Positions 1 to 5,751 of a stretch of 9,782 bases of DNA are shown here, in pieces (within the stretch, counting starts at the first letter, position 1; each line of letters starts with the position of its first letter). Origin of the DNA: Desulfuromonadaceae bacterium. GTDB lineage: Bacteria; Desulfobacterota; Desulfuromonadia; Desulfuromonadales; SZUA-540. Below the pieces are notes generated by a model. It was not told the DNA's origin and made no database searches. It saw only the letters and a list, made by a program, of their open reading frames with translations. The position numbers and the translations under genes were made by a program. The stretch is from assembly GCA_003250235.1 (NCBI GenBank), contig QKGY01000021.1, positions 1-9,782 of the forward strand, given 5' to 3'.

Positions 1-1
1 A

Positions 2-169
2 ATGATCGCCCGGTTCGGCGTCGGGGTTTCCGGCAATCTCGGCTACCTGATTCACCTGGAGCGCAGGTATGGCCTTGCAATGGTTGTCGCCGACGGTCAT
101 GAGGCCGTGGCGGCCCTGCTGCGCCGGGAAAGCCTCGATCACCCTTTCGTCATATTTCTGCATATCTGA
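2..169 (+). CDS. C-terminal end of an unrecognised protein (partial at left edge)
   Basis: An open frame enters from the left edge and stops at TGA 167-169, giving 55 visible residues that end HPFVIFLHI. The first visible codon is ATG, but no upstream sequence is available to judge whether it is a start, so a partial gene is the safer reading. The segment looks like a small alpha/beta fold: a glycine-rich turn (GVGVSGNLGYL), a helix (IHLERRYG), a hydrophobic strand (LAMVVA), then a helix and a terminal strand. This pattern is loosely reminiscent of the end of a STAS (anti-sigma-factor antagonist) domain, but no diagnostic motif is visible and I do not assign a function. It is the only plus-strand gene seen and converges on the osmoprotectant operon. 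A strong terminator begins 7 nt after the stop, which supports a real gene end here. Confidence 0.6.
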   Translation: MIARFGVGVSGNLGYLIHLERRYGLAMVVADGHEAVAALLRRESLDHPFVIFLHI

Positions 170-175
170 ACGTTG

Positions 176-223
176 TGACAAACAGAAAGGGCCGCCCTGA
201 TGGACGGCCCTTTCTGTTTGTCA
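176..223. terminator. Two-way intrinsic terminator between convergent genes
   Basis: A perfect 19-bp inverted repeat (176-194 with 205-223) encloses a 10-nt loop. The GC-rich core GGGCCG/CGGCCC is flanked by A-rich and T-rich arms (ACAGAAA/TTTCTGT), so the hairpin has a T-rich 3' arm when read from either strand. It lies between the stop of the plus-strand gene (169) and the stop of the minus-strand binding-protein gene (240), and probably ends both transcripts. Confidence 0.9.
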
Positions 224-239
224 CTGCGAAGACGCGCGG

Positions 240-1136
240 CTATTTCAGCCAGGCCTCCACCTTTTCGGGATTCTCGTTGATCCACCGCTTGGCATTCTCG
301 TAGGGGTCGGCCCCTTCCTCCTGGTTCCAGACCATGACGCTCGCCATGTCGTCGGGCCCCCAGTGGAACTTGTCGAGAACGGCATACACCTCCGGCATCT
401 CTTCCTTCAGACCCTTCCGTACGATGGTGTGAATGGTTTCCTCGCCGCCGTAGATCATCCCCTTGGGATCCTTGAGATACTTGAGGTCCCATTTGGCGAA
501 TTTCCAGTGCGGGGTCCAGCCGGTGACCACCACCCACTGGTTGTTCTTGATGCCGTCGGCCAGGGCGGCGGTCATGGTGGCGCCGCTTCCTTCCACCAGC
601 TTGAACTTGTCCAGCCCGTAGTCTGCCATCACGGTTTCGGTTTTGGACATCAGCCCTGCACCGGGGTCGATGCCGATGATCTTGCCGTCGAACTTGTCGG
701 CGTTGGCATTGAGCTCATCGATTGAATCGATGGTGACATAGGTGGGAACGACCAGGCCGATCTTGGTACCTTCGAGGTTGGGGCCGAGGTCAACCACCTT
801 GTCTTTGAGCTCTTCGAGATAATGGCCGTGCGTGGTGGGCAGCCAGGCGGCCACCATGCCGTCGGCATCCCCCGAGCCGATCGCCTGCCACATGGCGGCG
901 GCGCTGACCGGGATGATCTTGACCTCGTAGCCCAGTTTCTCCTGCAGAACCGCTTTGACCACGTTGGTGCTGGCGACCTCGGAGGACCATTCGACGTAGG
1001 CCAGCTCCACCTTCTTTTTGGCCGGAGCGGCTTCTTCTTTCTGGGCGGTCTCCTTCTCCTGCTTGGAGCAGCCGAACAGGCCCAGACCCAGCAGGACCAG
1101 AAGGAGCGCGGTTAAACGGAACAGTTTTCTTTTCAT
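240..1136 (-). CDS. opuAC: Glycine betaine/proline-type ABC transporter substrate-binding lipoprotein (OpuAC/ProX family)
   Basis: This 298-residue protein is the binding component of a type I osmoprotectant importer. It captures a quaternary-ammonium solute such as glycine betaine and delivers it to the permease encoded just upstream. The N-terminus is a lipoprotein signal: MKRK, a hydrophobic stretch, then GLFGC with the lipidation cysteine at residue 23, followed by a charged Lys/Glu/Ala linker to about residue 42. The mature domain carries the conserved blocks of the OpuAC family: VEWSSEVAST (48-57), AMWQAIGSGDADG (81-93), AWLPTTHGHYL (97-107) and GWTPHWKFAKWDLKYL (206-221). Trp50, Trp98, Trp207 and Trp259 are candidates for the aromatic cage around the trimethylammonium group; which ones line it is inferred. 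The ATG start at 1136 has an AAGGAG ribosome binding site 6 nt upstream. It is the last gene of the operon, 21 nt after the permease. The exact ligand (glycine betaine, proline betaine or another) cannot be read from the sequence. Confidence 0.95.
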   Translation of the reverse strand: MKRKLFRLTALLLVLLGLGLFGCSKQEKETAQKEEAAPAKKKVELAYVEWSSEVASTNVVKAVLQEKLGYEVKIIPVSAAAMWQAIGSGDADGMVAAWLPTTHGHYLEELKDKVVDLGPNLEGTKIGLVVPTYVTIDSIDELNANADKFDGKIIGIDPGAGLMSKTETVMADYGLDKFKLVEGSGATMTAALADGIKNNQWVVVTGWTPHWKFAKWDLKYLKDPKGMIYGGEETIHTIVRKGLKEEMPEVYAVLDKFHWGPDDMASVMVWNQEEGADPYENAKRWINENPEKVEAWLK

Positions 1137-1157
1137 CAGTCTCTCCTTGTGTGCATG

Positions 1158-2003
1158 TTAGAGGTTGACGGATTTGCGTGACGTGATCTTCTGGGTGATG
1201 CGGTCGAGGATGATGGCGACGATGACCACGCCCAGACCGGCTTCGAATCCCATGCCCGGCTTCAGGCGCTGAATCGCCTTCCAGACTTCGCCGCCGAGGC
1301 CGCCAGCGCCGATCATGGCGGCGATAACCACCATGGAGAGCGAGAGCATGATCGTCTGGTTGACTCCGGCCATGATGGTTGGTGCCGCCAGGGGGAGCTG
1401 CAGTTTGAGGAGCTTCTGCTTGCGGGTCGAGCCGAAGGCGTCGGCGGCCTCAATGAGCTCCTCGGGGACCTGTTTGATCCCCAGAGCGGTCAGGCGGATC
1501 GCCGGCGGCATGGCAAAAATGACCGTCGAAAAAATGGCCGAGACCGGACCGAGACCGAAGAAGGGGATGGCCGGGATCAGGTAGACGAAGGCCGGCATGG
1601 TCTGCATGAAATCGAGGATCGGCATGGTGATGCGGTTCACCCCGGGAAAGAGGGCGGCCAGGATGCCGATGGGAACGCCGAGGGTGACGGCCACCAGGGT
1701 GGCGATCAGCACCAGGGCGATGGTCGATACCGTGGGGGCCCAGAGTCCCAGGTTCCAGATGAACAGTAGTCCCCCGAGGGTAAAGAGCGCGATGCGCCGG
1801 CCGCTCAGCCACAGGGCCAGGCCGGCAAAAAACAGGATCATCAGCCAGGGGGGGACGGCGAGCATGCCGTTGACCAGGGCGTCGATGCTGGCACCGGCGA
1901 CCTTGGAGATGCCCTTGGTGATGAAAGCGAAGTGATCCGTGAAGAAATCGATAATGGCTTCGATGCCCTTGCCCAGGGGAAATTTCGGTATGGTGACAGT
2001 CAT
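1158..2003 (-). CDS. opuAB: Glycine betaine/proline-type ABC transporter permease (OpuAB/ProW family)
   Basis: This 281-residue polytopic protein forms the membrane channel, presumably as a homodimer. Hydrophobic segments are visible at roughly 52-68, 71-88, 92-117, 127-150, 153-175, 213-236 and 251-267. The cytoplasmic EAA loop that docks on the ATPase is clear at about 182-208: EELIEAADAFGSTR followed by KLQLPLAAP. The stretch MPAFVYLIPAIPFFGLG (136-152) and the AAMIGAGGLGG block (228-238) are typical of the ProW/OpuAB permeases. There is no fused binding domain, in contrast to the fused OpuABC of Lactococcus, and the separate lipoprotein gene follows. Its ATG (2003-2001) overlaps the ATPase stop codon as ATGA, which suggests translational coupling. 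A GGAGG lies 8 nt before the start, inside the end of the ATPase gene. Confidence 0.95.
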   Translation of the reverse strand: MTVTIPKFPLGKGIEAIIDFFTDHFAFITKGISKVAGASIDALVNGMLAVPPWLMILFFAGLALWLSGRRIALFTLGGLLFIWNLGLWAPTVSTIALVLIATLVAVTLGVPIGILAALFPGVNRITMPILDFMQTMPAFVYLIPAIPFFGLGPVSAIFSTVIFAMPPAIRLTALGIKQVPEELIEAADAFGSTRKQKLLKLQLPLAAPTIMAGVNQTIMLSLSMVVIAAMIGAGGLGGEVWKAIQRLKPGMGFEAGLGVVIVAIILDRITQKITSRKSVNL

Positions 2004-3184
2004 CCGCTGATCCTCCGTTCCGCCATGGCGGCCAGGAGGGCGCCCCGCACGACAAGTCCCTTAAGCCGCTTCTGCTCGTCCACGACGGCCACGGGAAAAT
2101 TTTCAAAGGCGAAGAGTTCCTGCAGGCTGGCGGACGGCAACACCGAAGGCACATCCTCGTCGATGATCGACTCCAGGCTCTTTTCGTTGTCCCTGGAGAG
2201 CTTCGAAGCGGCTTCCGCCGAGACGATGCCCATCAGACGCCGGTCCTTGTCCACCACCAGGATGTTGGAGAGACCCACTTCCTTCATCTTGTGCAGGGTG
2301 GTCTTGGGTCCGTCTTTGGGAAAGGTGACCGCCGAGGCCTTGTGCATGACCGATTCGGCGGTGAGAATCTTGGAGACGTCCACATCCTCGATGAACTTCT
2401 CGACGTACTCGTCAGCGGGATTGGTGAGGATTTCTTCGGGAGTCCCCGCCTGCACGATGGCGCCGTCACGCATGATGATGATCTTGTCACCGAGCTTGAG
2501 CGCTTCATCGAGATCGTGGGTGATAAAGACGATGGTCTTGTTGACCCGCCCCTGCAGGGCCAGCAGCTCGTCCTGCATCTCACGGCGGATCAGCGGGTCC
2601 AGGGCACTGAAGGCTTCGTCCATCAGCAGGATGTCGGGATCGAGGGCCAGGGCTCTGGCCAGCCCGACCCGCTGCTGCATGCCGCCGCTGAGCTGCGCCG
2701 GATAGGATTCCTCCCACCCCTTGAGACCGACCAGGTCCAGGGCCTCCTCGGCTTTCTGACGCCGCACGGCCGGTTCGACCCCCTGGACTTCCAGGCCGTA
2801 CTCGGTGTTTTTGAGGACGGTGCGATGGGGAAAGAGGGCGAAGCGCTGAAACACCATGCCGAACTTGCTCAGCCGCTTTTGCCGCAGCGCTTCCTCCGAC
2901 AGCGTGGTGATGTCGATGCCGTCGATAAACACCTTGCCGGCGGTCGGTTCGATGAGACGGTTGAGGCAGCGGATCAGGGTCGATTTGCCGCTGCCCGAAA
3001 GCCCCATGACGACGAGAAATTCTCCTTCGTTGATCTCGAAGGAGACGTTGTTGATGCCCACGGCCAGCTTGTGATGGCGCAGCAGCTCTTCCTTGCTGCT
3101 GCCGCTCTTCAGCAGTTTGATGGCGGCGGACGGGTTTTTGCCGAAAACCTTGTAGAGATTTTCGACTTTGATCTTTTCGGTCAT
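2000..3184 (-). CDS. opuAA: Glycine betaine/proline-type ABC transporter ATP-binding protein with tandem CBS domains (OpuAA/ProV family)
   Basis: This 394-residue ATPase energises the importer. The N-terminal extension typical of ProV/OpuAA (VENLYKVFGKNP, then a helix to about residue 40) precedes the nucleotide-binding domain. Visible motifs are Walker A GLSGSGKST (61-69), Q-loop VFQRFALFP (111-119), signature LSGGMQQ (165-171), Walker B ILLMDE (185-190), D-loop SALD (193-196) and the switch histidine in ITHDLDEA (221-228). Residues about 275-390 form two CBS domains, which in OpuA systems sense ionic strength or a nucleotide. The protein ends AERRISG and has no acidic tail. The start at 3184 is chosen because AAGGAA lies 6 nt upstream and homology begins here (MTEKIKVENLYK). 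An in-frame ATG at 3244 would add 20 residues unlike the family and would place the 3198-3227 hairpin inside the gene. It is the first structural gene of the operon, 95 nt after the regulator. Confidence 0.95.
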   Translation of the reverse strand: MTEKIKVENLYKVFGKNPSAAIKLLKSGSSKEELLRHHKLAVGINNVSFEINEGEFLVVMGLSGSGKSTLIRCLNRLIEPTAGKVFIDGIDITTLSEEALRQKRLSKFGMVFQRFALFPHRTVLKNTEYGLEVQGVEPAVRRQKAEEALDLVGLKGWEESYPAQLSGGMQQRVGLARALALDPDILLMDEAFSALDPLIRREMQDELLALQGRVNKTIVFITHDLDEALKLGDKIIIMRDGAIVQAGTPEEILTNPADEYVEKFIEDVDVSKILTAESVMHKASAVTFPKDGPKTTLHKMKEVGLSNILVVDKDRRLMGIVSAEAASKLSRDNEKSLESIIDEDVPSVLPSASLQELFAFENFPVAVVDEQKRLKGLVVRGALLAAMAERRISG

Positions 3185-3190
3185 ACGCGA

Positions 3191-3196
3191 TTCCTT
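3191..3196 (-). promoter_or_regulatory. Ribosome binding site that sets the ATPase start
   Basis: AAGGAA on the minus strand lies 6 nt before the ATG at 3184. It supports that start over the upstream in-frame ATG at 3244. One nucleotide separates it from the foot of the hairpin at 3198-3227. Confidence 0.75.
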
Positions 3197-3197
3197 G

Positions 3198-3227
3198 CCG
3201 AGGCCGGGAGATTTCTCCCGGTCTCGG
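3198..3227 (-). promoter_or_regulatory. Long near-perfect hairpin/palindrome in the ATPase-gene leader
   Basis: CCGAG (3198-3202) pairs with CTCGG (3223-3227), and CCGGGAGA (3204-3211) pairs with TCTCCCGG (3214-3221). One mismatch (3203/3222) interrupts the stem and 2 nt (3212-3213) sit at the tip. In the minus-strand transcript the hairpin ends 1 nt before the AAGGAA ribosome binding site and is not followed by a U-run, so it is not a classical terminator. It could be an RNA element that affects ribosome access or stability, or at the DNA level an operator. It lies about where a -10 element would fall downstream of the TTGACA at 3239-3244. Its function is inferred. Confidence 0.55.
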
Positions 3228-3231
3228 GTTT

Positions 3232-3249
3232 GAGGGATTGTCAAAAAAG
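3232..3249 (-). repeat. 18-bp direct repeat, copy A (upstream of the ATPase gene)
   Basis: The minus-strand sequence CTTTTTTGACAATCCCTC is identical to 3954-3971, which lies 722 bp away upstream of the regulator gene. It contains TTGACA. In this copy no reasonable -10 hexamer follows at 16-18 nt, because the GC-rich hairpin occupies that place. It may be a shared regulator site or a duplicated piece of promoter. Confidence 0.6.
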
Positions 3250-3279
3250 TGAAAGCCGGTAATCAGGAAATCCGGAGAT

Positions 3280-3867
3280 TCAGCGCGGATTTTTGGCGGG
3301 GGTGTTGATCGGCCCGGTCTGAAGGACGGGGGCCGCATCGATTTTACGGGCTTCCATAAGATCCACCACCTTCTCCAGCGACAGGGTGATGGAAATCTGT
3401 TCCAGTTCGGGAAGTTCCTTCAGCGCCTCGGCCAGGGATTCCTGCAGGGGAGACGGAGCCGCAGCGGCCAGAGCGATCCCCTTCTCCGTGGCGGCAATCT
3501 GCACCTGACGGCGATCTTTGCTCCCCCGGGTGCGCAGGGCCAGACCCTTTTCCTCGAGGCGATCGACGATGCCGACGACGGTGCTGGGGCTGAGATAGAC
3601 TTTCTGGGCCAGCACCGTGGCGGGGAGAGGGCCGTTTTCGATCAGGGCGATCAGGCACCAGAGCTGAGGCCCGGTGATCTGGTACTGGTGCATCAGCTTC
3701 TGCGAGTGGATCTCCGTCGCGCGAATGATGCGGCGCAGGGACTGCAGAATGCGCAGCTCGTAACTGCTTTTGGGGATGTTGGGCGATTGCGTCAGGGAAA
3801 TGATCTCACCGTTTTCCGGTTCATCCCGTGTGGAGGATCCGTCTGTTTTTTTGGAGGATGGGGGCAT
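3280..3867 (-). CDS. MarR-family transcriptional regulator, probable controller of the osmoprotectant operon
   Basis: This 195-residue protein has a MarR-type winged helix-turn-helix core. A helical segment (ELRILQSLRRIIRATEIHSQKL, 37-58) resembles the dimerisation region. It is followed by the DNA-binding part: ITGPQLWCLIALIENGP (64-80), LAQKVYLSPSTVVGIVDRLEEKG (86-108) with the recognition helix at about 93-103, and the wing around RGSKDRR (114-120). About 35 polar N-terminal residues and a Pro/Ala-rich C-terminus lie outside the core. From memory it resembles the EctR/CosR-type MarR regulators of compatible-solute genes, and that fits the betaine importer encoded 95 nt downstream on the same strand. 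The effector is unknown. The ATG at 3867 has only a modest GAAGAG ribosome binding site; an internal start is possible but would shorten the unconserved N-terminus only. Auto-regulation is plausible from palindromes at its promoter. Confidence 0.88.
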   Translation of the reverse strand: MPPSSKKTDGSSTRDEPENGEIISLTQSPNIPKSSYELRILQSLRRIIRATEIHSQKLMHQYQITGPQLWCLIALIENGPLPATVLAQKVYLSPSTVVGIVDRLEEKGLALRTRGSKDRRQVQIAATEKGIALAAAAPSPLQESLAEALKELPELEQISITLSLEKVVDLMEARKIDAAPVLQTGPINTPAKNPR

Positions 3868-3914
3868 GCGTGATCTCTTCGGGTAAAGGAGTTTTTCGAT
3901 TTGTTGTTTGAAAG

Positions 3915-3941
3915 CGAAAATTTCGTATGCGAACTATTAGT
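3915..3941 (-). promoter_or_regulatory. Candidate operator cluster at the regulator promoter
   Basis: Three short palindromes lie end to end over and just downstream of the candidate -10 element: CGAAAATTTCG (3915-3925, perfect around a central base), TTCGTATGCGAA (3922-3933, 10 of 12 positions symmetric) and ACTATTAGT (3933-3941, perfect around a central base). MarR proteins commonly bind such AT-rich palindromes over the promoter to repress themselves. Binding here is inferred, not shown. Confidence 0.35.
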
Positions 3942-3966
3942 ATCACGACTGGAGAGGGATTGTCAA
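3939..3966 (-). promoter_or_regulatory. Sigma-70-like promoter of the regulator gene (and probably the operon)
   Basis: On the minus strand TTGACA (3966-3961, a perfect -35) is followed after 16 nt by GATACT (3944-3939, 4 of 6 matches to TATAAT). Transcription would begin near 3932, giving a leader of about 65 nt before the ATG at 3867. The -35 hexamer lies inside the 18-bp repeat copy B. Confidence 0.55.
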
Positions 3967-3971
3967 AAAAG
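3954..3971 (-). repeat. 18-bp direct repeat, copy B (upstream of the regulator gene)
   Basis: Identical over 18 bp to 3232-3249. In this copy the TTGACA is followed by a plausible -10, so it is part of the regulator promoter. Confidence 0.6.
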
Positions 3972-3996
3972 GGGAGAAAAACTGGGGAATAAATGG

Positions 3997-4032
3997 CAAA
4001 GGCCGGTCCGCACGATGGAGGACCGGCCTTTG
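3997..4032 (-). terminator. Terminator of the DEAD-box helicase gene
   Basis: A perfect 13-bp inverted repeat (3997-4009 with 4020-4032, arms CAAAGGCCGGTCC and its complement) has a 10-nt loop and begins 15 nt after the helicase stop. In the minus-strand direction the hairpin ends in CCTTTG and is followed by a moderately T-rich stretch. The arms are symmetric with A-run and T-run ends, but no plus-strand gene needs it. Confidence 0.8.
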
Positions 4033-4047
4033 AGATGTGGTGAAAAT

Positions 4048-5364
4048 CTAGCGGCTGTGCCGGTAGATGACCTGCGGAGCCTTGGAGGGGTTAGCGCTTT
4101 GCGAACGCTTGCTGCCGCCGGTGCGGCGTTGACCCGAACCGCCGGTTCCGCCGGTTTTTCCACCGGGTTTGCCGGAAACACCTGCTGGGCGGGGTTTGCG
4201 CGGGCTTCTGGGCGGCGCACTCAGCGAACGGCTCGGCTCCATACCGGGGATGACGTGGCGGGGCAGGGTTTTGCCGATGTAGCGTTCAATGCGCTGCAGG
4301 GCACCCAGATCATGGACGGAGACGAAGGAGATGGCGGTTCCTGTGGCGCCGGCGCGGCCGGTGCGGCCGATGCGGTGCACGTAGTCCTCGGCGAACTTGG
4401 GGAGGTCGAAGTTGATGACGTGGCTGATGCCGGAGACGTCAATGCCGCGGGCGGCCACATCGGTGGCGACCAGCAGCTTGAGACGGCCCTGTCGCAGGTT
4501 GCGCACCGTCCGGTTGCGGGCGCCCTGGTTCATGTCGCCATGCAGGGCGGCTGCGCTGTGCCCCCGCGAGGAAAGGGCCTGGGCCAGGCGGTCGGCGTCG
4601 CGCTTGGTGGCCGAGAAGATGATGGCCTGGTTGAGAGCGTTGTCGGCCACCAGATGCTCCAGCATGCGCTGCTTGTGCTCCAGGTTATCGGCCACGTGAA
4701 GGCGCTGTTCGACCTGGACGGCGGTCGCCCCCTGAGGGGCCAGGGCGATTTGCACCGGGTCCCGCAGCAGGCGGGCGGCGAGCTGGGTCATCGTCTTGTC
4801 GAGGGTGGCGGTGAAGAGCAGGGTCTGGCGCTCGGCCGGTGTCGCCGCGGTGATTTTCTCCACCGCCTGCTGAAAGCCCATGTCGAGCATGCGGTCGGCT
4901 TCGTCGAGGACCAGGATTTCAACCCGGTCCAGGGAGATGGTGCCCCGGTCGAGGTGGTCGATCAGGCGTCCCGGCGTCGCCACAACGAGTTCCAGGGGCT
5001 GGGACAGGGCCTGAAACTGCTCCCTGTAGGAGCTGCCGCCCAGGATGACGGCGCTACGGATGCGCAGGAAGCGGCCATAGGTGCGCGTCGCCTCGGTGAC
5101 CTGGCTGGCCAGTTCGCGGGTCGGGGTCAGCACCAGGATGCGGGGAGCCCCCTTGGGTCCCTTCTTCAGGGTGGCGAGGCGCTCCAGAGCCGGCAGCATG
5201 AAGGCGGCGGTTTTGCCCGTGCCCGTCTGGGCGCTGGCGATCAGGTCGCGGCCAAGAAGGGCTTCGGGGATGGCGCGGGCCTGGATCGGAGTCGGTTCGG
5301 TGTAGCCGCACGCGGCGATGGCTTTGAGGATTGATTCGCTGAGCTTGAGTTCTGCAAAAGACAT
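4048..5364 (-). CDS. rhlE: DEAD-box ATP-dependent RNA helicase, RhlE class
   Basis: This 438-residue RNA helicase unwinds short RNA duplexes using ATP, typically in ribosome assembly, RNA decay or cold adaptation. Visible motifs are the Q motif (FAELKLSESILKAI, with PTPIQ at 25-29), motif I AQTGTGKT (45-52), Ia PTREL (81-85), Ib TPGR (130-133), II DEAD (154-157), III TAT in LLFTATLD (183-189), V ATDVAARGID (300-309) and VI HRIGRTGR (330-337). The segment around 360-378, ending in IPGMEPS, matches the RhlE subgroup as I remember it. After about residue 376 comes a basic, Gly/Ser/Pro-rich tail (about 60 residues, several GGTGGS-like runs) of the kind that binds RNA non-specifically. Motif III is TAT rather than the usual SAT. 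The start at 5364 is chosen for its AAGGAA 5 nt upstream and because MSFAELKLS matches the family. The frame stays open to an ATG at 5457, but those 31 residues are unlike helicases. It appears to be a single-gene unit with its own terminator. Confidence 0.93.
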   Translation of the reverse strand: MSFAELKLSESILKAIAACGYTEPTPIQARAIPEALLGRDLIASAQTGTGKTAAFMLPALERLATLKKGPKGAPRILVLTPTRELASQVTEATRTYGRFLRIRSAVILGGSSYREQFQALSQPLELVVATPGRLIDHLDRGTISLDRVEILVLDEADRMLDMGFQQAVEKITAATPAERQTLLFTATLDKTMTQLAARLLRDPVQIALAPQGATAVQVEQRLHVADNLEHKQRMLEHLVADNALNQAIIFSATKRDADRLAQALSSRGHSAAALHGDMNQGARNRTVRNLRQGRLKLLVATDVAARGIDVSGISHVINFDLPKFAEDYVHRIGRTGRAGATGTAISFVSVHDLGALQRIERYIGKTLPRHVIPGMEPSRSLSAPPRSPRKPRPAGVSGKPGGKTGGTGGSGQRRTGGSKRSQSANPSKAPQVIYRHSR

Positions 5365-5369
5365 AAGAG

Positions 5370-5375
5370 TTCCTT
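5370..5375 (-). promoter_or_regulatory. Ribosome binding site that sets the helicase start
   Basis: AAGGAA on the minus strand lies 5 nt before the ATG at 5364. Neither in-frame upstream ATG (5397 or 5457) has an equally good site. Confidence 0.75.
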
Positions 5376-5529
5376 CGGTTCTTCCGACAGCAACCATACC
5401 GGGCCCCGCAAGGCATTGCCTTCCTCTATCCGGGGGCGGTCCGTTCTGAGGGAACAACCGTGACTATTGTTTGGGGGTGCGCAGCCGCAGGGGCAGACAT
5501 TGCCTCTGAAAGGAAACGACCGGGCACGA

Positions 5530-5566
5530 CACCTAGGCATGAACGTATCGTCGCTAACCTGAGGTG
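5530..5566 (-). promoter_or_regulatory. Stem-loop in the helicase leader
   Basis: CACCTAGG (5530-5537) pairs with CCTGAGGTG (5558-5566): 8 base pairs with one bulged base, around a 20-nt loop. It may be a structured element of the leader RNA. No known riboswitch or RNA family is recognised. Confidence 0.3.
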
Positions 5567-5631
5567 CTGCGCGTGATCCGAAAAAGGAAACGATGGCAGG
5601 GGGGGTCAGTGATCGATGGGGCAGCGGGAAG

Positions 5632-5646
5632 ACCGGCCAGGCCGGT
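5632..5646. promoter_or_regulatory. 15-bp perfect palindrome, candidate operator
   Basis: ACCGGCC and GGCCGGT flank a single central base at 5639. It overlaps the last base of the candidate -10 (5646-5651) and is centred near the expected transcription start, the position of a repressor site. As RNA it could only form a shorter hairpin. Function is inferred. Confidence 0.35.
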
Positions 5647-5676
5647 TTATAGAGGATATTTCCGCTGGAACGTTAA
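5646..5676 (-). promoter_or_regulatory. Weak promoter candidate for the helicase gene
   Basis: On the minus strand TTAACG (5676-5671, 4 of 6 to TTGACA) is followed after 19 nt by TATAAA (5651-5646, 5 of 6 to TATAAT). The -10 is good, but the -35 and its spacing are poor, so this is tentative. Confidence 0.3.
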
Positions 5677-5751
5677 CGCTGAGCGGCGCACTCTACTGGA
5701 AGTCCGCCGGCATTGCAACCCTTTTTTTACGTGATCCGGCGGCGCGGCCTT

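Larger units (their letters stand above)
5365..5751 (-). other. 387-bp non-coding stretch, probable long leader of the helicase gene
   Basis: No convincing gene lies here on either strand; the open frames crossing it have no family-like sequence. Read on the minus strand it contains a weak promoter candidate (5646-5676), a 15-bp palindrome at the predicted transcription start (5632-5646), a stem-loop (5530-5566), a small hairpin AAGGC-att-GCCTT (5410-5422) and two copies of TCGTTTCCTTT (complement of 5509-5519 and of 5583-5593). If the promoter is real, the helicase messenger has a leader of about 275 nt, long enough for post-transcriptional control. I see no clear terminator for the radical SAM gene that ends at 5752. 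Confidence 0.5.

Noticed and set aside
2020..2031. 12-bp palindrome CCGCCATGGCGG just before the permease ribosome binding site
   Set aside because: It lies inside the ATPase coding sequence in GC-rich DNA and is short enough to be coincidence; no further support for a role.
3185..3244. Upstream start (ATG at 3244) for the importer ATPase
   Set aside because: The 20 extra residues are unlike ProV/OpuAA proteins, and a good ribosome binding site serves the ATG at 3184.
3232..3971. The 18-bp repeats as part of a CRISPR array or mobile-element ends
   Set aside because: There are only two direct copies, 722 bp apart, flanking an intact regulator gene, with no spacer pattern, transposase or terminal inverted repeats.
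3901..5334. Long plus-strand open frame (477 codons) opposite the helicase
   Set aside because: It is antisense to a gene with every DEAD-box motif, its sequence is Gly/Val/Asp-rich shadow-like with no family resemblance, and high-GC genes commonly create such frames.
5365..5457. Upstream in-frame start (ATG at 5457) for the helicase
   Set aside because: The added 31 residues do not resemble helicase N-termini and no good ribosome binding site precedes them, whereas the ATG at 5364 has one.
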